Shown piece after piece: positions 23,897 through 31,031 of a stretch of DNA of 33,849 nt (its first letter is position 1; the number at the start of each line of letters is the position of its first letter). Both the position numbers and the translations under genes were made by a program. Location of the stretch: positions 1 to 33,849 of the forward strand of contig MWYY01000055.1 in assembly GCA_002050355.1 (NCBI GenBank), given 5' to 3'. The DNA is from Acidobacteria bacterium 28-9 (lineage in GTDB: Bacteria > Acidobacteriota > Blastocatellia > Pyrinomonadales > Pyrinomonadaceae). Under the pieces are notes generated by a model. The model ran no database searches. It saw nothing but the letters and a program-made list of their open reading frames with translations, and was not told where the DNA came from.

Positions 23897-24663
23897 TGAA
23901 TTGTGCATATCACGGACAAAATGCGGCAACGGTCAATTGCAACGGATGCGGAAAACCTTTGTGTCCGGCGTGCGACCACCGTATCAAAGGCTTTCCGTTT
24001 TGTCAGGATTGCATCGTGTCGGGCGTCGAACTGCTTAGAAATTACAATCAATCTTCTTATGCACCGATTGTTAAAAGACAAACTTCCCCGTTTGTCGCTA
24101 CGCTTTTATCGCTCGTCTGTCCCGGACTCGGCGCGGCTTACAACGGACAAACGTCGAAGGCTTTGATTTATTTCGCCGTTTTTGTAGGATTTTTTCAAAT
24201 GGCGGTTTTAACCAACGGAATGCCGCTTTTTGTTCTCGGATTTCTTGGAATGTGGCTTTTTGCCGTGCTCGATTCTTATCGAACAGCGCAGCTTCTTCGT
24301 TCGGGCGTAACGCCCGGCAGCGCTGAAAATATTATCGAGCAAAGATTTTCCGGCAACCTGAAGTTGTGGGGCATCGTCTTAACACTTCTCGGCGCGTCGT
24401 TTTTCTTGCAGGCATTTTTTAATTTGCGATTTTTAATTCGCGGTGTTTTGCCGATTTTGCTCGTTGGTTTAGGAATTTATTTATTGCGCGATTACGTCTT
24501 TAAATCGAAGGAAAGCCAACAAAAATGGGCGCAGTTTGCCGGTGAAAATAATGTTCAAACAGCCGTCGGCGCACCCGGCGACGTAAATTTTCGCACCCAA
24601 GATTTCGACGCCAAAAACGATTTTGTTACTCAAACTCGCGCTAAGACGTGGAAAAACAGATAG
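23896..24663 (+). CDS. B-box-type zinc-finger multi-pass membrane protein
   Basis: A 255-residue protein. The N-terminal Cys/His cluster (MNCAYHGQNAATVNCNGCGK, then LCPACDH...FCQDC; Cys3, His6, Cys15, Cys18, Cys23, Cys26, Cys36, Cys39) resembles a B-box zinc finger. Then come about five membrane segments beginning with a TM2-like motif (CPGLGAAYNGQTSKALIYFAVFVG). The C-terminus is polar and cytoplasmic. It is translationally coupled to the anti-sigma gene, so it may be part of the same signalling unit; no direct evidence of function. Confidence 0.75.
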   Translation: MNCAYHGQNAATVNCNGCGKPLCPACDHRIKGFPFCQDCIVSGVELLRNYNQSSYAPIVKRQTSPFVATLLSLVCPGLGAAYNGQTSKALIYFAVFVGFFQMAVLTNGMPLFVLGFLGMWLFAVLDSYRTAQLLRSGVTPGSAENIIEQRFSGNLKLWGIVLTLLGASFFLQAFFNLRFLIRGVLPILLVGLGIYLLRDYVFKSKESQQKWAQFAGENNVQTAVGAPGDVNFRTQDFDAKNDFVTQTRAKTWKNR

Positions 24664-24754
24664 CAAATCTTGTATTATAAAAACGGTTACGGTTTCAGTT
24701 CTTTAAGGTTTGAAACTGTCCAAACTGGAAATCAAGTAATTTAAGGAGTTTATT

Positions 24755-24967
24755 ATGCCGACATGGTTAAAAGCTACTGGAAAATGGGGAAGTGTTTTCG
24801 TCATTTTAGCTCTCATTGTTACACTGTTAAAACAAGTAATCGCTTTTATAGGCTTACTGACAATGGCAATTAAATTTGCTGTTGTATTAGCTTTTGTAGG
24901 GCTTTTGGTTGGTATCGGTTTTGCGCTTTTGCGAACCCGAAATGCAAATCGAAAAGCTAAAGAATAA
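24755..24967 (+). CDS. Tiny two-pass membrane protein
   Basis: A 70-residue protein with two adjoining membrane segments (SVFVILALIVTLLKQVIAFIG and AIKFAVVLAFVGLLVGIGFALL) and a basic tail (RTRNANRKAKE). Good ribosome site (AAGGAG). No recognised family. The 91 bases before it hold a 9-pair hairpin ACGGTTTCA/TGAAACTGT (24689-24719). Confidence 0.65.
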   Translation: MPTWLKATGKWGSVFVILALIVTLLKQVIAFIGLLTMAIKFAVVLAFVGLLVGIGFALLRTRNANRKAKE

Positions 24968-25009
24968 GCTAGTTCATACCAAGCCGATACGAGCCTGTAC
25001 GAAAAAAGG

Positions 25010-25038
25010 TTGTAATTTACATTGGCGTGTGTTACTTT
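25010..25038 (+). promoter_or_regulatory. Candidate promoter for the M23 peptidase
   Basis: TTGTAA (25010-25015), 17-base spacer, TACTTT (25033-25038). It would give a leader of about 180 bases that contains the stems described at 25088-25195. Confidence 0.35.
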
Positions 25039-25087
25039 TTATTCTTGCCGTTTAAAATGAATTAATCATTAAATTCAAAACCCCAAA

Positions 25088-25195
25088 GAAAGTTCTTGAG
25101 TGTTTCACGAAAAAACTTTCCTCAAGGATTCGCGTTAGTTGCCCAGAGGCTGTGCTTTCGTGATTCCGTCTAGCTGAAACTTAAACGGTTTCAGC
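25088..25195 (+). ncRNA. Structured 5' leader, possible cis-regulatory RNA
   Basis: Three structural elements are seen. (1) GAAAGTT-CTTGAG (25088-25100) and AACTTTC-CTCAAG (25114-25126) can pair as two mutually exclusive stems. (2) GGATTCGCG/CGTGATTCC (25126-25134, 25159-25167; one mismatch, one G-U) encloses a GCC-CAGA-GGC hairpin (25142-25150). (3) GCTGAAAC/GTTTCAGC (25173-25195) is a perfect 8-pair stem 13 bases before the ribosome site. Overlapping stems just ahead of a ribosome site are typical of riboswitches and RNA thermometers. It matches no riboswitch class that I can recall. Confidence 0.35.
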
Positions 25196-25227
25196 ACGAA
25201 ATCATAAAAAGGAGCTTGATAAGCGTA

Positions 25228-26082
25228 GTGCAAAAAAATAACCGTTTTTATACATTTCTTTTTACAAATTCAAATAAAACAAAAAACAATATTCGACCCT
25301 ACAGAGTTTCCGAACAAATTTTACACGTCTTTTTAACAGCTTTAATTTTAACCGTCAGCGTCGCTTCGATCGGTTACGCAGGTTTTATAAAGAACACGGC
25401 TTTCGCTAAATCGGATACGAATGTTTCTGCCGAAGCCGCCGCGATCACCGCCAGTCAAACTGTAAATTCTGTCCAAAACAATCAAAAAGCCGAACATAAA
25501 TCAATCAGTTACGACCGTCCCGAAAGCGATATAGATATTATTTATGACGATGGCGGACCGGATTCGGCGCTTCGATTATCGCCGGCTGAAAACGAAGCTC
25601 AACAAAATTCGATGGGAACGCAAGTTCAGATGATGGCAAAAACCGGCAATCTGGCGTATCTGCCGACTATGTGGGCGCATTTCGGCAAAATTAACAATGA
25701 ATTTGGGTTTCGCCGTAATCCGTTCGGCGGAGGCGCATCCGAGTTTCACCCCGGAATGGACATTGACGGCGAAAAGGGCGATACGATTGTCGCGCCTGCC
25801 AACGGAACCGTAATCAAAGCCGAATGGTATGGCGGTTACGGCAATATGATCGAAATTGACCACGGCAACGGTTTAAAAACCCGTTACGGACATCTTTCCG
25901 GTTTTGCAGTACAAGCCGGAATGAGCGTCCAGCGCGGACAACTCATTGGTTTAGTCGGCTCGACAGGACGTTCTACGGGCGCGCATCTGCATTTTGAAAT
26001 TCGTCTAAACGACAAACCAATCAACCCGCGCCTTTTTCTTTCGTCGGCGCCGACCGAAATTGCGGCGTTGAACGCAAGATAA
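25228..26082 (+). CDS. M23-family peptidoglycan endopeptidase (LytM/NlpD type)
   Basis: About 284 residues. There is an N-terminal cytoplasmic segment, a membrane anchor (about 30-55, ILHVFLTALILTVSVASIGYAGF), a low-complexity region, and a C-terminal M23 domain (about 150-270): HPGMDIDGEKGD supplies zinc ligands His174 and Asp178; RYGHLSG and GAHLHFEIR supply the remaining His residues (His222, His253, His255). FGFRRNPF and GNGLKTRYGHL are family motifs. It should cut peptide cross-links in peptidoglycan. The GTG start is chosen because AAGGAG lies 13 bases upstream; a TTG four codons earlier almost touches that ribosome site. A terminator follows. Confidence 0.88.
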   Translation: MQKNNRFYTFLFTNSNKTKNNIRPYRVSEQILHVFLTALILTVSVASIGYAGFIKNTAFAKSDTNVSAEAAAITASQTVNSVQNNQKAEHKSISYDRPESDIDIIYDDGGPDSALRLSPAENEAQQNSMGTQVQMMAKTGNLAYLPTMWAHFGKINNEFGFRRNPFGGGASEFHPGMDIDGEKGDTIVAPANGTVIKAEWYGGYGNMIEIDHGNGLKTRYGHLSGFAVQAGMSVQRGQLIGLVGSTGRSTGAHLHFEIRLNDKPINPRLFLSSAPTEIAALNAR

Positions 26083-26103
26083 AACCAGTATTGAAATTAA
26101 AAT

Positions 26104-26137
26104 AAAAAAGGCGAGCCGAAATGCTCGCTTTTTTATT
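26104..26137 (+). terminator. Rho-independent terminator
   Basis: AAAAAG plus GCGAGC/GCTCGC with a CGAAAT loop, followed by TTTTTTATTTT. It can work on both strands. Confidence 0.92.
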
Positions 26138-26203
26138 TTGGCGTCGTTACAAAAATTACGATTTGAACCGTTTTTTAGCTTTTGCATAACGAAAAAACTC
26201 TAA

Positions 26204-26232
26204 AAGACATTTCACGGTTTCTCTAGTAAAAT
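26204..26232 (+). promoter_or_regulatory. Candidate promoter of the S46 peptidase gene
   Basis: AAGACA (26204-26209, 4/6 match to -35), 17-base spacer, TAAAAT (26227-26232). The leader would be about 45 bases, with an AGAGGA ribosome site. Confidence 0.4.
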
Positions 26233-26282
26233 CAAACACAGAGCTTCAATTAAATTTATAAATAAAGAGGATTTTAGAAAGT

Positions 26283-28502
26283 ATGCGCTTAAAGATTAAC
26301 TATTTTGCGTCTTTGATTTTGATGCTGACTATCGGTCTTTCATCCGTTTCGTTTGTGTTTGCCAAGCCCGACGAAGGAATGTATATGCCTGACCAAATCA
26401 GCCGTCTGCCGCTGGCAAAAAGAGGTTTGCGTATCAAGCCTTCGGATATTTACAACCCGAACGGCGGCGGATTGACCGAAGCGGTCGTCAGTCTGAGTAT
26501 CGGCTGCACATCGGAATTTGTTTCGCCGCAAGGTTTGATTTTAACCAATCATCACTGCGGTTACGACGCGCTTGTGTCGGCTTCGACGCCGCAGCGAAAT
26601 TACGCCGAAATCGGCTTCAAAGCAAATTCACGAACTGAAGAATTGCCAGCCAAAAATTATTTGGTGAATATGACACAGCGCGTCGAAGATGTAACTGCAA
26701 AAATCAAACGCGGCACCGAGAATTTGACAGGCGATGCGCTTACTCAAGTTATCAAGAAAAACACGCAGGAGCTTCAGCAGCAGGAACAAGCTCGTGCGCC
26801 GAAAGGCTCGACGATTCGCATCCAATCGCTAAACAATGGCTTTTTTCATTATCTTTATCAAACGATGCAGATAAAAGACGTGCGCGTCGTTTATGCGCCG
26901 CCGCGCAACATTGGCGTATTCGGCGGCGACCCGGACAATTTCGAATGGACGCGTCATACGGGCGATTTTACTTTTTTAAGAGCTTATACCGCGCCGGACG
27001 GAACAAGTGCCGAATACTCACCAAACAACGTTCCGTTTCGACCGAAAAAGTTTTTGACGATTAATATCGGCGGTGTCAAAGAAAACGATTTCGTTTTTGT
27101 TTTGGGTTATCCGGGCGGCACGACGCGTTATCGTGAAAGCCAGTCGATTGATTACGCGCAAAAGGTCAACTTCCCTTTTCTCAACAAATATCTGGCAGCG
27201 AGAAGCAACGCGCTGCGAATGATTGGCGAGGAGAATGACGAAAAACGTATCAAATTTCAATCCGACATTGCCAGTCTGGACAATTCCACAAAAGTTTATG
27301 AAGGCGGTCAGATTGCCCTGCGGCGCGGAGATACGGTAGCGAAAAGACAGGCTGAAGAAGCAAGATTCGCCGCCTGGGTCAATGCCAGTCCACAGCGCCG
27401 GGACAAATACGGTGAGCTTTTGAACAATCTCAAACGCCTGTCCGATGAAACTTATCCGACCGCGCGGCGGGATGTAATTTTGCAGAGATTTCCAAATTCA
27501 TTTGCAACGCCGAACTTGACTGTAACGCCGGTCTTTAAACAAGTATATGACGCAGTTTTAGCCGTCGAGCAAGGAAGAAAATTAACGCAGGCTGAAAAAC
27601 AGCAGAAACTCGGCGAAATTCAAACTGCATACAAAGACCGCGAACCGGTTTTCGAGCGCGAAGTGCTTAAATTTTTCTTACGTGAATTGGCGGAATTGCC
27701 TATCGGTCAAAAGTTCGAGGCGGCGGAAAATCTTTTTAATCGTTTCCAGGGCAAAGAACGCCGCGCAGCCGAAGAAACTTTTGCCGAATCTATCGCCGAA
27801 AAGGAAAACTTCGACACGCCCGAAAAAGTGGTCAGACTCTACGATATGTCTGCGAAAGATTTACAGAAAAAGTATCCGAATATCGTCAGCTTTATGACGG
27901 CTTTGGCGCAGGAAAGAAATGCTCTGTCGGCGCGAACAGTGAAATTCAGCTCAGAAATCGACCGTCTCAGATTGCTTTATATGAAAGGAATGACGGAGAT
28001 GAGCGGCACGCCCAACATTTACCCGGACGCTAATTTTACTTTGCGTTTCAGCTTCGGCAACATCAAAGGCTATAGTCCGCGTGAAGCCGTCAGATACAGC
28101 CCTTTTACGACGCTTAGAGGCATTATCGAAAAAGACACGGGAGTCGCACCGTTTGACGCACCGCAAAAGTTGAAGGATTTGCAGCGCGCGCAGGATTTCG
28201 GCAGATTCGGCACAAATGGCTCAGTTCCGGTTAATTTTCTGGCAACGACCGATATTATCGGCGGCAATTCCGGCAGTCCGGTTTTGAACGGTTACGGTGA
28301 GCAAGTCGGTCTGGTTTTTGACGGAAATTACGAAGGTTTGGGTAATGATCTTTTCTACAATGAAGATGTCGGACGGACGATTGCCGTTGATATTCGCTTT
28401 GTTCTTTTCGTAACGGAAAAATTCGCCGGTGCCGGTTGGATTTTGAATGAAATGAACATCAAAGGTGCGGGCGCGAGAGCAAAAAGCGCAACGGCTGAAT
28501 AG
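26283..28502 (+). CDS. S46-family dipeptidyl-peptidase (DPP7-like)
   Basis: A 739-residue periplasmic serine peptidase of family-typical length. Signal peptide INYFASLILMLTIGLSSVSFVFA. Catalytic His91 lies in LILTNHHCGYDA, an Asp in the NFEWTRHTGDF region, and Ser663 in IIGGNSGSPVLN. S46 enzymes remove dipeptides from protein N-termini. The residue 18 after the catalytic Ser, which is Arg in acidic-preferring DPP11 and Gly in DPP7, is Gly here (LVFDGNYEG), so preference for hydrophobic residues is predicted. A role in amino-acid scavenging from external protein is likely. It is convergent with mtgA across a palindromic repeat. Confidence 0.9.
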   Translation: MRLKINYFASLILMLTIGLSSVSFVFAKPDEGMYMPDQISRLPLAKRGLRIKPSDIYNPNGGGLTEAVVSLSIGCTSEFVSPQGLILTNHHCGYDALVSASTPQRNYAEIGFKANSRTEELPAKNYLVNMTQRVEDVTAKIKRGTENLTGDALTQVIKKNTQELQQQEQARAPKGSTIRIQSLNNGFFHYLYQTMQIKDVRVVYAPPRNIGVFGGDPDNFEWTRHTGDFTFLRAYTAPDGTSAEYSPNNVPFRPKKFLTINIGGVKENDFVFVLGYPGGTTRYRESQSIDYAQKVNFPFLNKYLAARSNALRMIGEENDEKRIKFQSDIASLDNSTKVYEGGQIALRRGDTVAKRQAEEARFAAWVNASPQRRDKYGELLNNLKRLSDETYPTARRDVILQRFPNSFATPNLTVTPVFKQVYDAVLAVEQGRKLTQAEKQQKLGEIQTAYKDREPVFEREVLKFFLRELAELPIGQKFEAAENLFNRFQGKERRAAEETFAESIAEKENFDTPEKVVRLYDMSAKDLQKKYPNIVSFMTALAQERNALSARTVKFSSEIDRLRLLYMKGMTEMSGTPNIYPDANFTLRFSFGNIKGYSPREAVRYSPFTTLRGIIEKDTGVAPFDAPQKLKDLQRAQDFGRFGTNGSVPVNFLATTDIIGGNSGSPVLNGYGEQVGLVFDGNYEGLGNDLFYNEDVGRTIAVDIRFVLFVTEKFAGAGWILNEMNIKGAGARAKSATAE

Positions 28503-28510
28503 AACACAGG

Positions 28511-28599
28511 AGATTTAGCCGCGAACAAAAACAAAAAAGACACTAAAGACTTTTGATTTTTTATTTCGTGTTCTTTCGTGTTTGTTCGTGGCTAAATCT
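28511..28599. repeat. Dispersed-type palindromic repeat between convergent genes
   Basis: AGATTTAGCC (28511-28520) and GGCTAAATCT (28590-28599) are exact reverse complements, and the arms continue with CGAACA.AAACA against TGTTTGTTCG for about 22 bases. The centre holds TTTCGTG, TTTCGTG and TTCGTGG units. It lies in the tail-to-tail gap, so it could act as a two-way terminator. I recall similar GGCTAAATC/CGTG palindromes as dispersed repeats in other environmental genomes, but this is memory, not a search. Confidence 0.65.
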
Positions 28600-28615
28600 T
28601 TTTAGTATTTAAGAA

Positions 28616-29383
28616 TCAGTAAGCTAATTTAACGTAATTCAACCCGCGCAAGATGACCTTCTGTCTTCGGACAACGCGCTTAGGATTCTTTTTCGGATTA
28701 AACACATTGAGCGGCGACGGAACCATTGCCGATAAATAAGCCGCTTCCTGCGCGGTCAGGCTCGAAGCGGATTTGTTGAAATAATAACGCGACGCGGCTT
28801 CCGCGCCGTAAATGCCGTCGCCCCATTCGATAACGTTCAAATACAATTCCAGAATTCTTTTCTTCGACAAATCCTTTTCTAAAAAATAAGTAATCACTGC
28901 TTCGCGTCCTTTTCTGAAAAAATTTCTTTCTTCGCTCAGATACAGATTTTTGGCAAGCTGCTGCGTAATGGTTGACGCGCCGCGTTTGAATGAAGGCATC
29001 GGCGGAATCCAATCGTTCGGGTCGTAATCGCCTTCGGCTTTGGCTTCCTTTTCGCCTTCTTTCTGCGCTTCTTCCCAAGCCTTTTGAATCGCGTCCCAAT
29101 CAAAACCGTCGTGCTGAAAAAAATGCGTATCTTCGCCCGCCAAAACTGCCCGTTGCAGATTTGGGGAAATCTGCTGAATCGGCATCCAGATTTGATACTT
29201 ACGCGGTTCTCGTTTTTCGTCAACAGCTTCGGAAATACGATATTCAATCATTGATGAAGTCGTCGGATTTTCCGTCCGAAGTTTTGAAACACTAGGAAAT
29301 GTCAAAACTTCATACCCAAGCCAAACGATGATTGCGCCGATTAAAATTAAAAATAAAGTTTTCATCCAATACCCGATTTTCAT
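28616..29383 (-). CDS. mtgA: Monofunctional peptidoglycan glycosyltransferase
   Basis: A 255-residue GT51 protein with an N-terminal membrane anchor (about 8-28). Motifs in order: EDTHFFQHDGFDW (catalytic Glu84), RGASTITQQLAKNLYLS, RKGREA, KKRILELYLNVIEWG (Glu179), GAEAASRYYFNKSA and LSAMVPSPLNVFNP. It polymerises lipid II into glycan strands. There is no transpeptidase domain. Between the first two motifs is an insertion of roughly 20 residues (KEGEKEAKAEGDYDPNDW), charged and unusual for the family. The ATG falls inside a heptamer repeat; a second ATG six codons in is an alternative start. Confidence 0.92.
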   Translation of the reverse strand: MKIGYWMKTLFLILIGAIIVWLGYEVLTFPSVSKLRTENPTTSSMIEYRISEAVDEKREPRKYQIWMPIQQISPNLQRAVLAGEDTHFFQHDGFDWDAIQKAWEEAQKEGEKEAKAEGDYDPNDWIPPMPSFKRGASTITQQLAKNLYLSEERNFFRKGREAVITYFLEKDLSKKRILELYLNVIEWGDGIYGAEAASRYYFNKSASSLTAQEAAYLSAMVPSPLNVFNPKKNPKRVVRRQKVILRGLNYVKLAY

Positions 29384-29502
29384 TTACCATTTAACATTTA
29401 TCATTTACCAAATCCTAAATACTCAATCTTTGGTAACGATTGACAAATAACAAATGTTCAATTGCAAATGATAACTGATAAATGTTAAATGATAAATGTT
29501 AA
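29381..29502. repeat. Large heptamer repeat array with inverted arms
   Basis: Left arm units CATTTAC, CATTTAA, CATTTAT, CATTTAC. The right arm has nine unbroken 7-base units: TGACAAA, TAACAAA, TGTTCAA, TTGCAAA, TGATAAC, TGATAAA, TGTTAAA, TGATAAA, TGTTAAA. The arms are mutual reverse complements, so the whole can fold. It supplies the mtgA start codon at one end and the stop codon of the desaturase gene at the other. Confidence 0.8.
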
Positions 29503-30968
29503 ACGTTTCTGCCGATAAGGTTTCCGACAATTTTTCCGCTCGAAATCACGCCCGGCATTCCCGCGCCCGGATGCGTTCCCGCGCCGACGAAATAGAGATT
29601 CGGAATGTCTTCGCTGCGATTGTGCGGGCGAAGATACGCCGATTGGAAAAGCGTCGGTTCGACGGAAAACGCGCTGCCGAGATAACTGTTCAAAGTTCCT
29701 TCAAAATGCAGCGGGTCAATGTAATGCTCGCTGACGATATGCTTTGAAAGTTCAGGCATATAATTTTTTTCCAGGTAATTTATAATAGAATTACGGTAAG
29801 GTTTTGCCTGCGTTTTCCAATCAATCGTCGCGCCGAGATGCGGCACGGGCGAGAGAACATACCACGAATCGCAGCCGTCAGGCGCAAGCGATTCATCGGT
29901 TGCGGTCGGACGGTGCAGATAAAGGGAAAAATCTTCCGACAGAGTTTTATTCACGAAAATATCGTTGAGCAGCCCGCGATAACGTTTCCCCATAATTATC
30001 TCGTGGTGCGCCATATTTTCGTATTTTCTATTTGTTCCGAAATAGATGACGAACAGCGACATCGAATAAGTCATTCGCTTTACCTTTTTGTCCGTATATT
30101 TCCGGCGAAACTTTTCGGGTATTAAATTTAAATAAGTAAAAGCCACATCGGCATTCGACACAACGGCGTCGGCTTCGATAAATTCGCCTGATTTCAACTT
30201 CGCCCCGTTAGCTTTTCTTTTTTCGTCAATCGAAATCTCACTAACTTCGGTTTCGAGACAAATCTCGCCGCCGATGTCTTGAAATAAATCGCTCAAGGCT
30301 CTGACAAGCGCGCCCGTTCCGCCCATCGCAAACCAGACGCCGAATTTTTGCTCCAACTCATGAATCATCGCGTAGATCGAAGTCGAAGTAAAAGGATTTC
30401 CGCCGATTAAAAGCGGGTGAAAGCTGAACGCTTCGCGCAGTTTTTCGTTCTTAAAATACTTGCTTGCAAATTTATAGACCGATTTATCCGAACGCAGCTT
30501 AACCATTTGCGGCACAACTTTTAACATACTGCCGACAGTGTGAAACGGTTTATCAATTAAATCGAAACCGACGCGGTAAATCTCGCCCAAATCTTTGGCA
30601 AAACGCTTATAATTTTCAATCTCGTCCGGCGCGATTTTGCGAATTTGTTCAAGAAGATTTTCCTTGTCGTCGTTGTAATTAAATATGCTGCCGTCTTCCC
30701 AGCGAATATTATAAAACGGGTCGATTTTCACGAGTTCGACATAATCGCTCGTTTTCTTTCCGGCGATTTCAAACAACTCGTCAATCAGCCAAGGTGCGGT
30801 GATAATTGTCGGACCGCCGTCGAACACGAAACCGTCCTGCTCGTAAACATAAGCTCGCCCGCCGGTTTTATCGCGCTTTTCCAAAATCGTTACCTGATGT
30901 CCCTGCGCCTGAAGTCGAATCGCTGCTGCCAGTCCGCCGAAACCGCTGCCGATGACAATAATTTTCAT
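29499..30968 (-). CDS. Phytoene desaturase-family FAD oxidoreductase (CrtI-like)
   Basis: A 489-residue protein. The N-terminal FAD-binding motif IVIGSGFGGLAAAIRLQAQGHQ is followed by EKRDKTGGRAYVYEQDGFVFDGGPTII. The C-terminus has the carotenoid-desaturase signature FVGAGTHPGAGMPGVISSGK (about 460-480). CrtI-type enzymes introduce double bonds into phytoene; related members act on other carotenoids or are saturases. No phytoene synthase (crtB) is in the window, so the exact substrate is open. It lies upstream of mtgA on the same strand with only the heptamer array between. Confidence 0.88.
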   Translation of the reverse strand: MKIIVIGSGFGGLAAAIRLQAQGHQVTILEKRDKTGGRAYVYEQDGFVFDGGPTIITAPWLIDELFEIAGKKTSDYVELVKIDPFYNIRWEDGSIFNYNDDKENLLEQIRKIAPDEIENYKRFAKDLGEIYRVGFDLIDKPFHTVGSMLKVVPQMVKLRSDKSVYKFASKYFKNEKLREAFSFHPLLIGGNPFTSTSIYAMIHELEQKFGVWFAMGGTGALVRALSDLFQDIGGEICLETEVSEISIDEKRKANGAKLKSGEFIEADAVVSNADVAFTYLNLIPEKFRRKYTDKKVKRMTYSMSLFVIYFGTNRKYENMAHHEIIMGKRYRGLLNDIFVNKTLSEDFSLYLHRPTATDESLAPDGCDSWYVLSPVPHLGATIDWKTQAKPYRNSIINYLEKNYMPELSKHIVSEHYIDPLHFEGTLNSYLGSAFSVEPTLFQSAYLRPHNRSEDIPNLYFVGAGTHPGAGMPGVISSGKIVGNLIGRNV

Positions 30969-31031
30969 TTTTGTAATTTAATTTTTTATTCAAACGATTG
31001 AAAATTTTAGAATTGCGAAAGCAAATTATAA

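Noticed and set aside
25088..25126. H-type pseudoknot in the M23 leader
   Set aside because: The order of pairing segments fits a pseudoknot, but the crossing loops would be zero bases long, which is not sterically possible for 6-7 pair stems; alternative stems are more likely.
25088..25195. c-di-AMP (ydaO) riboswitch before the M23 peptidase
   Set aside because: Context would fit, but the conserved blocks that I remember (GGAGGAACC and GGGGUUAAUC-like) are absent; kept only as an unassigned structured leader.
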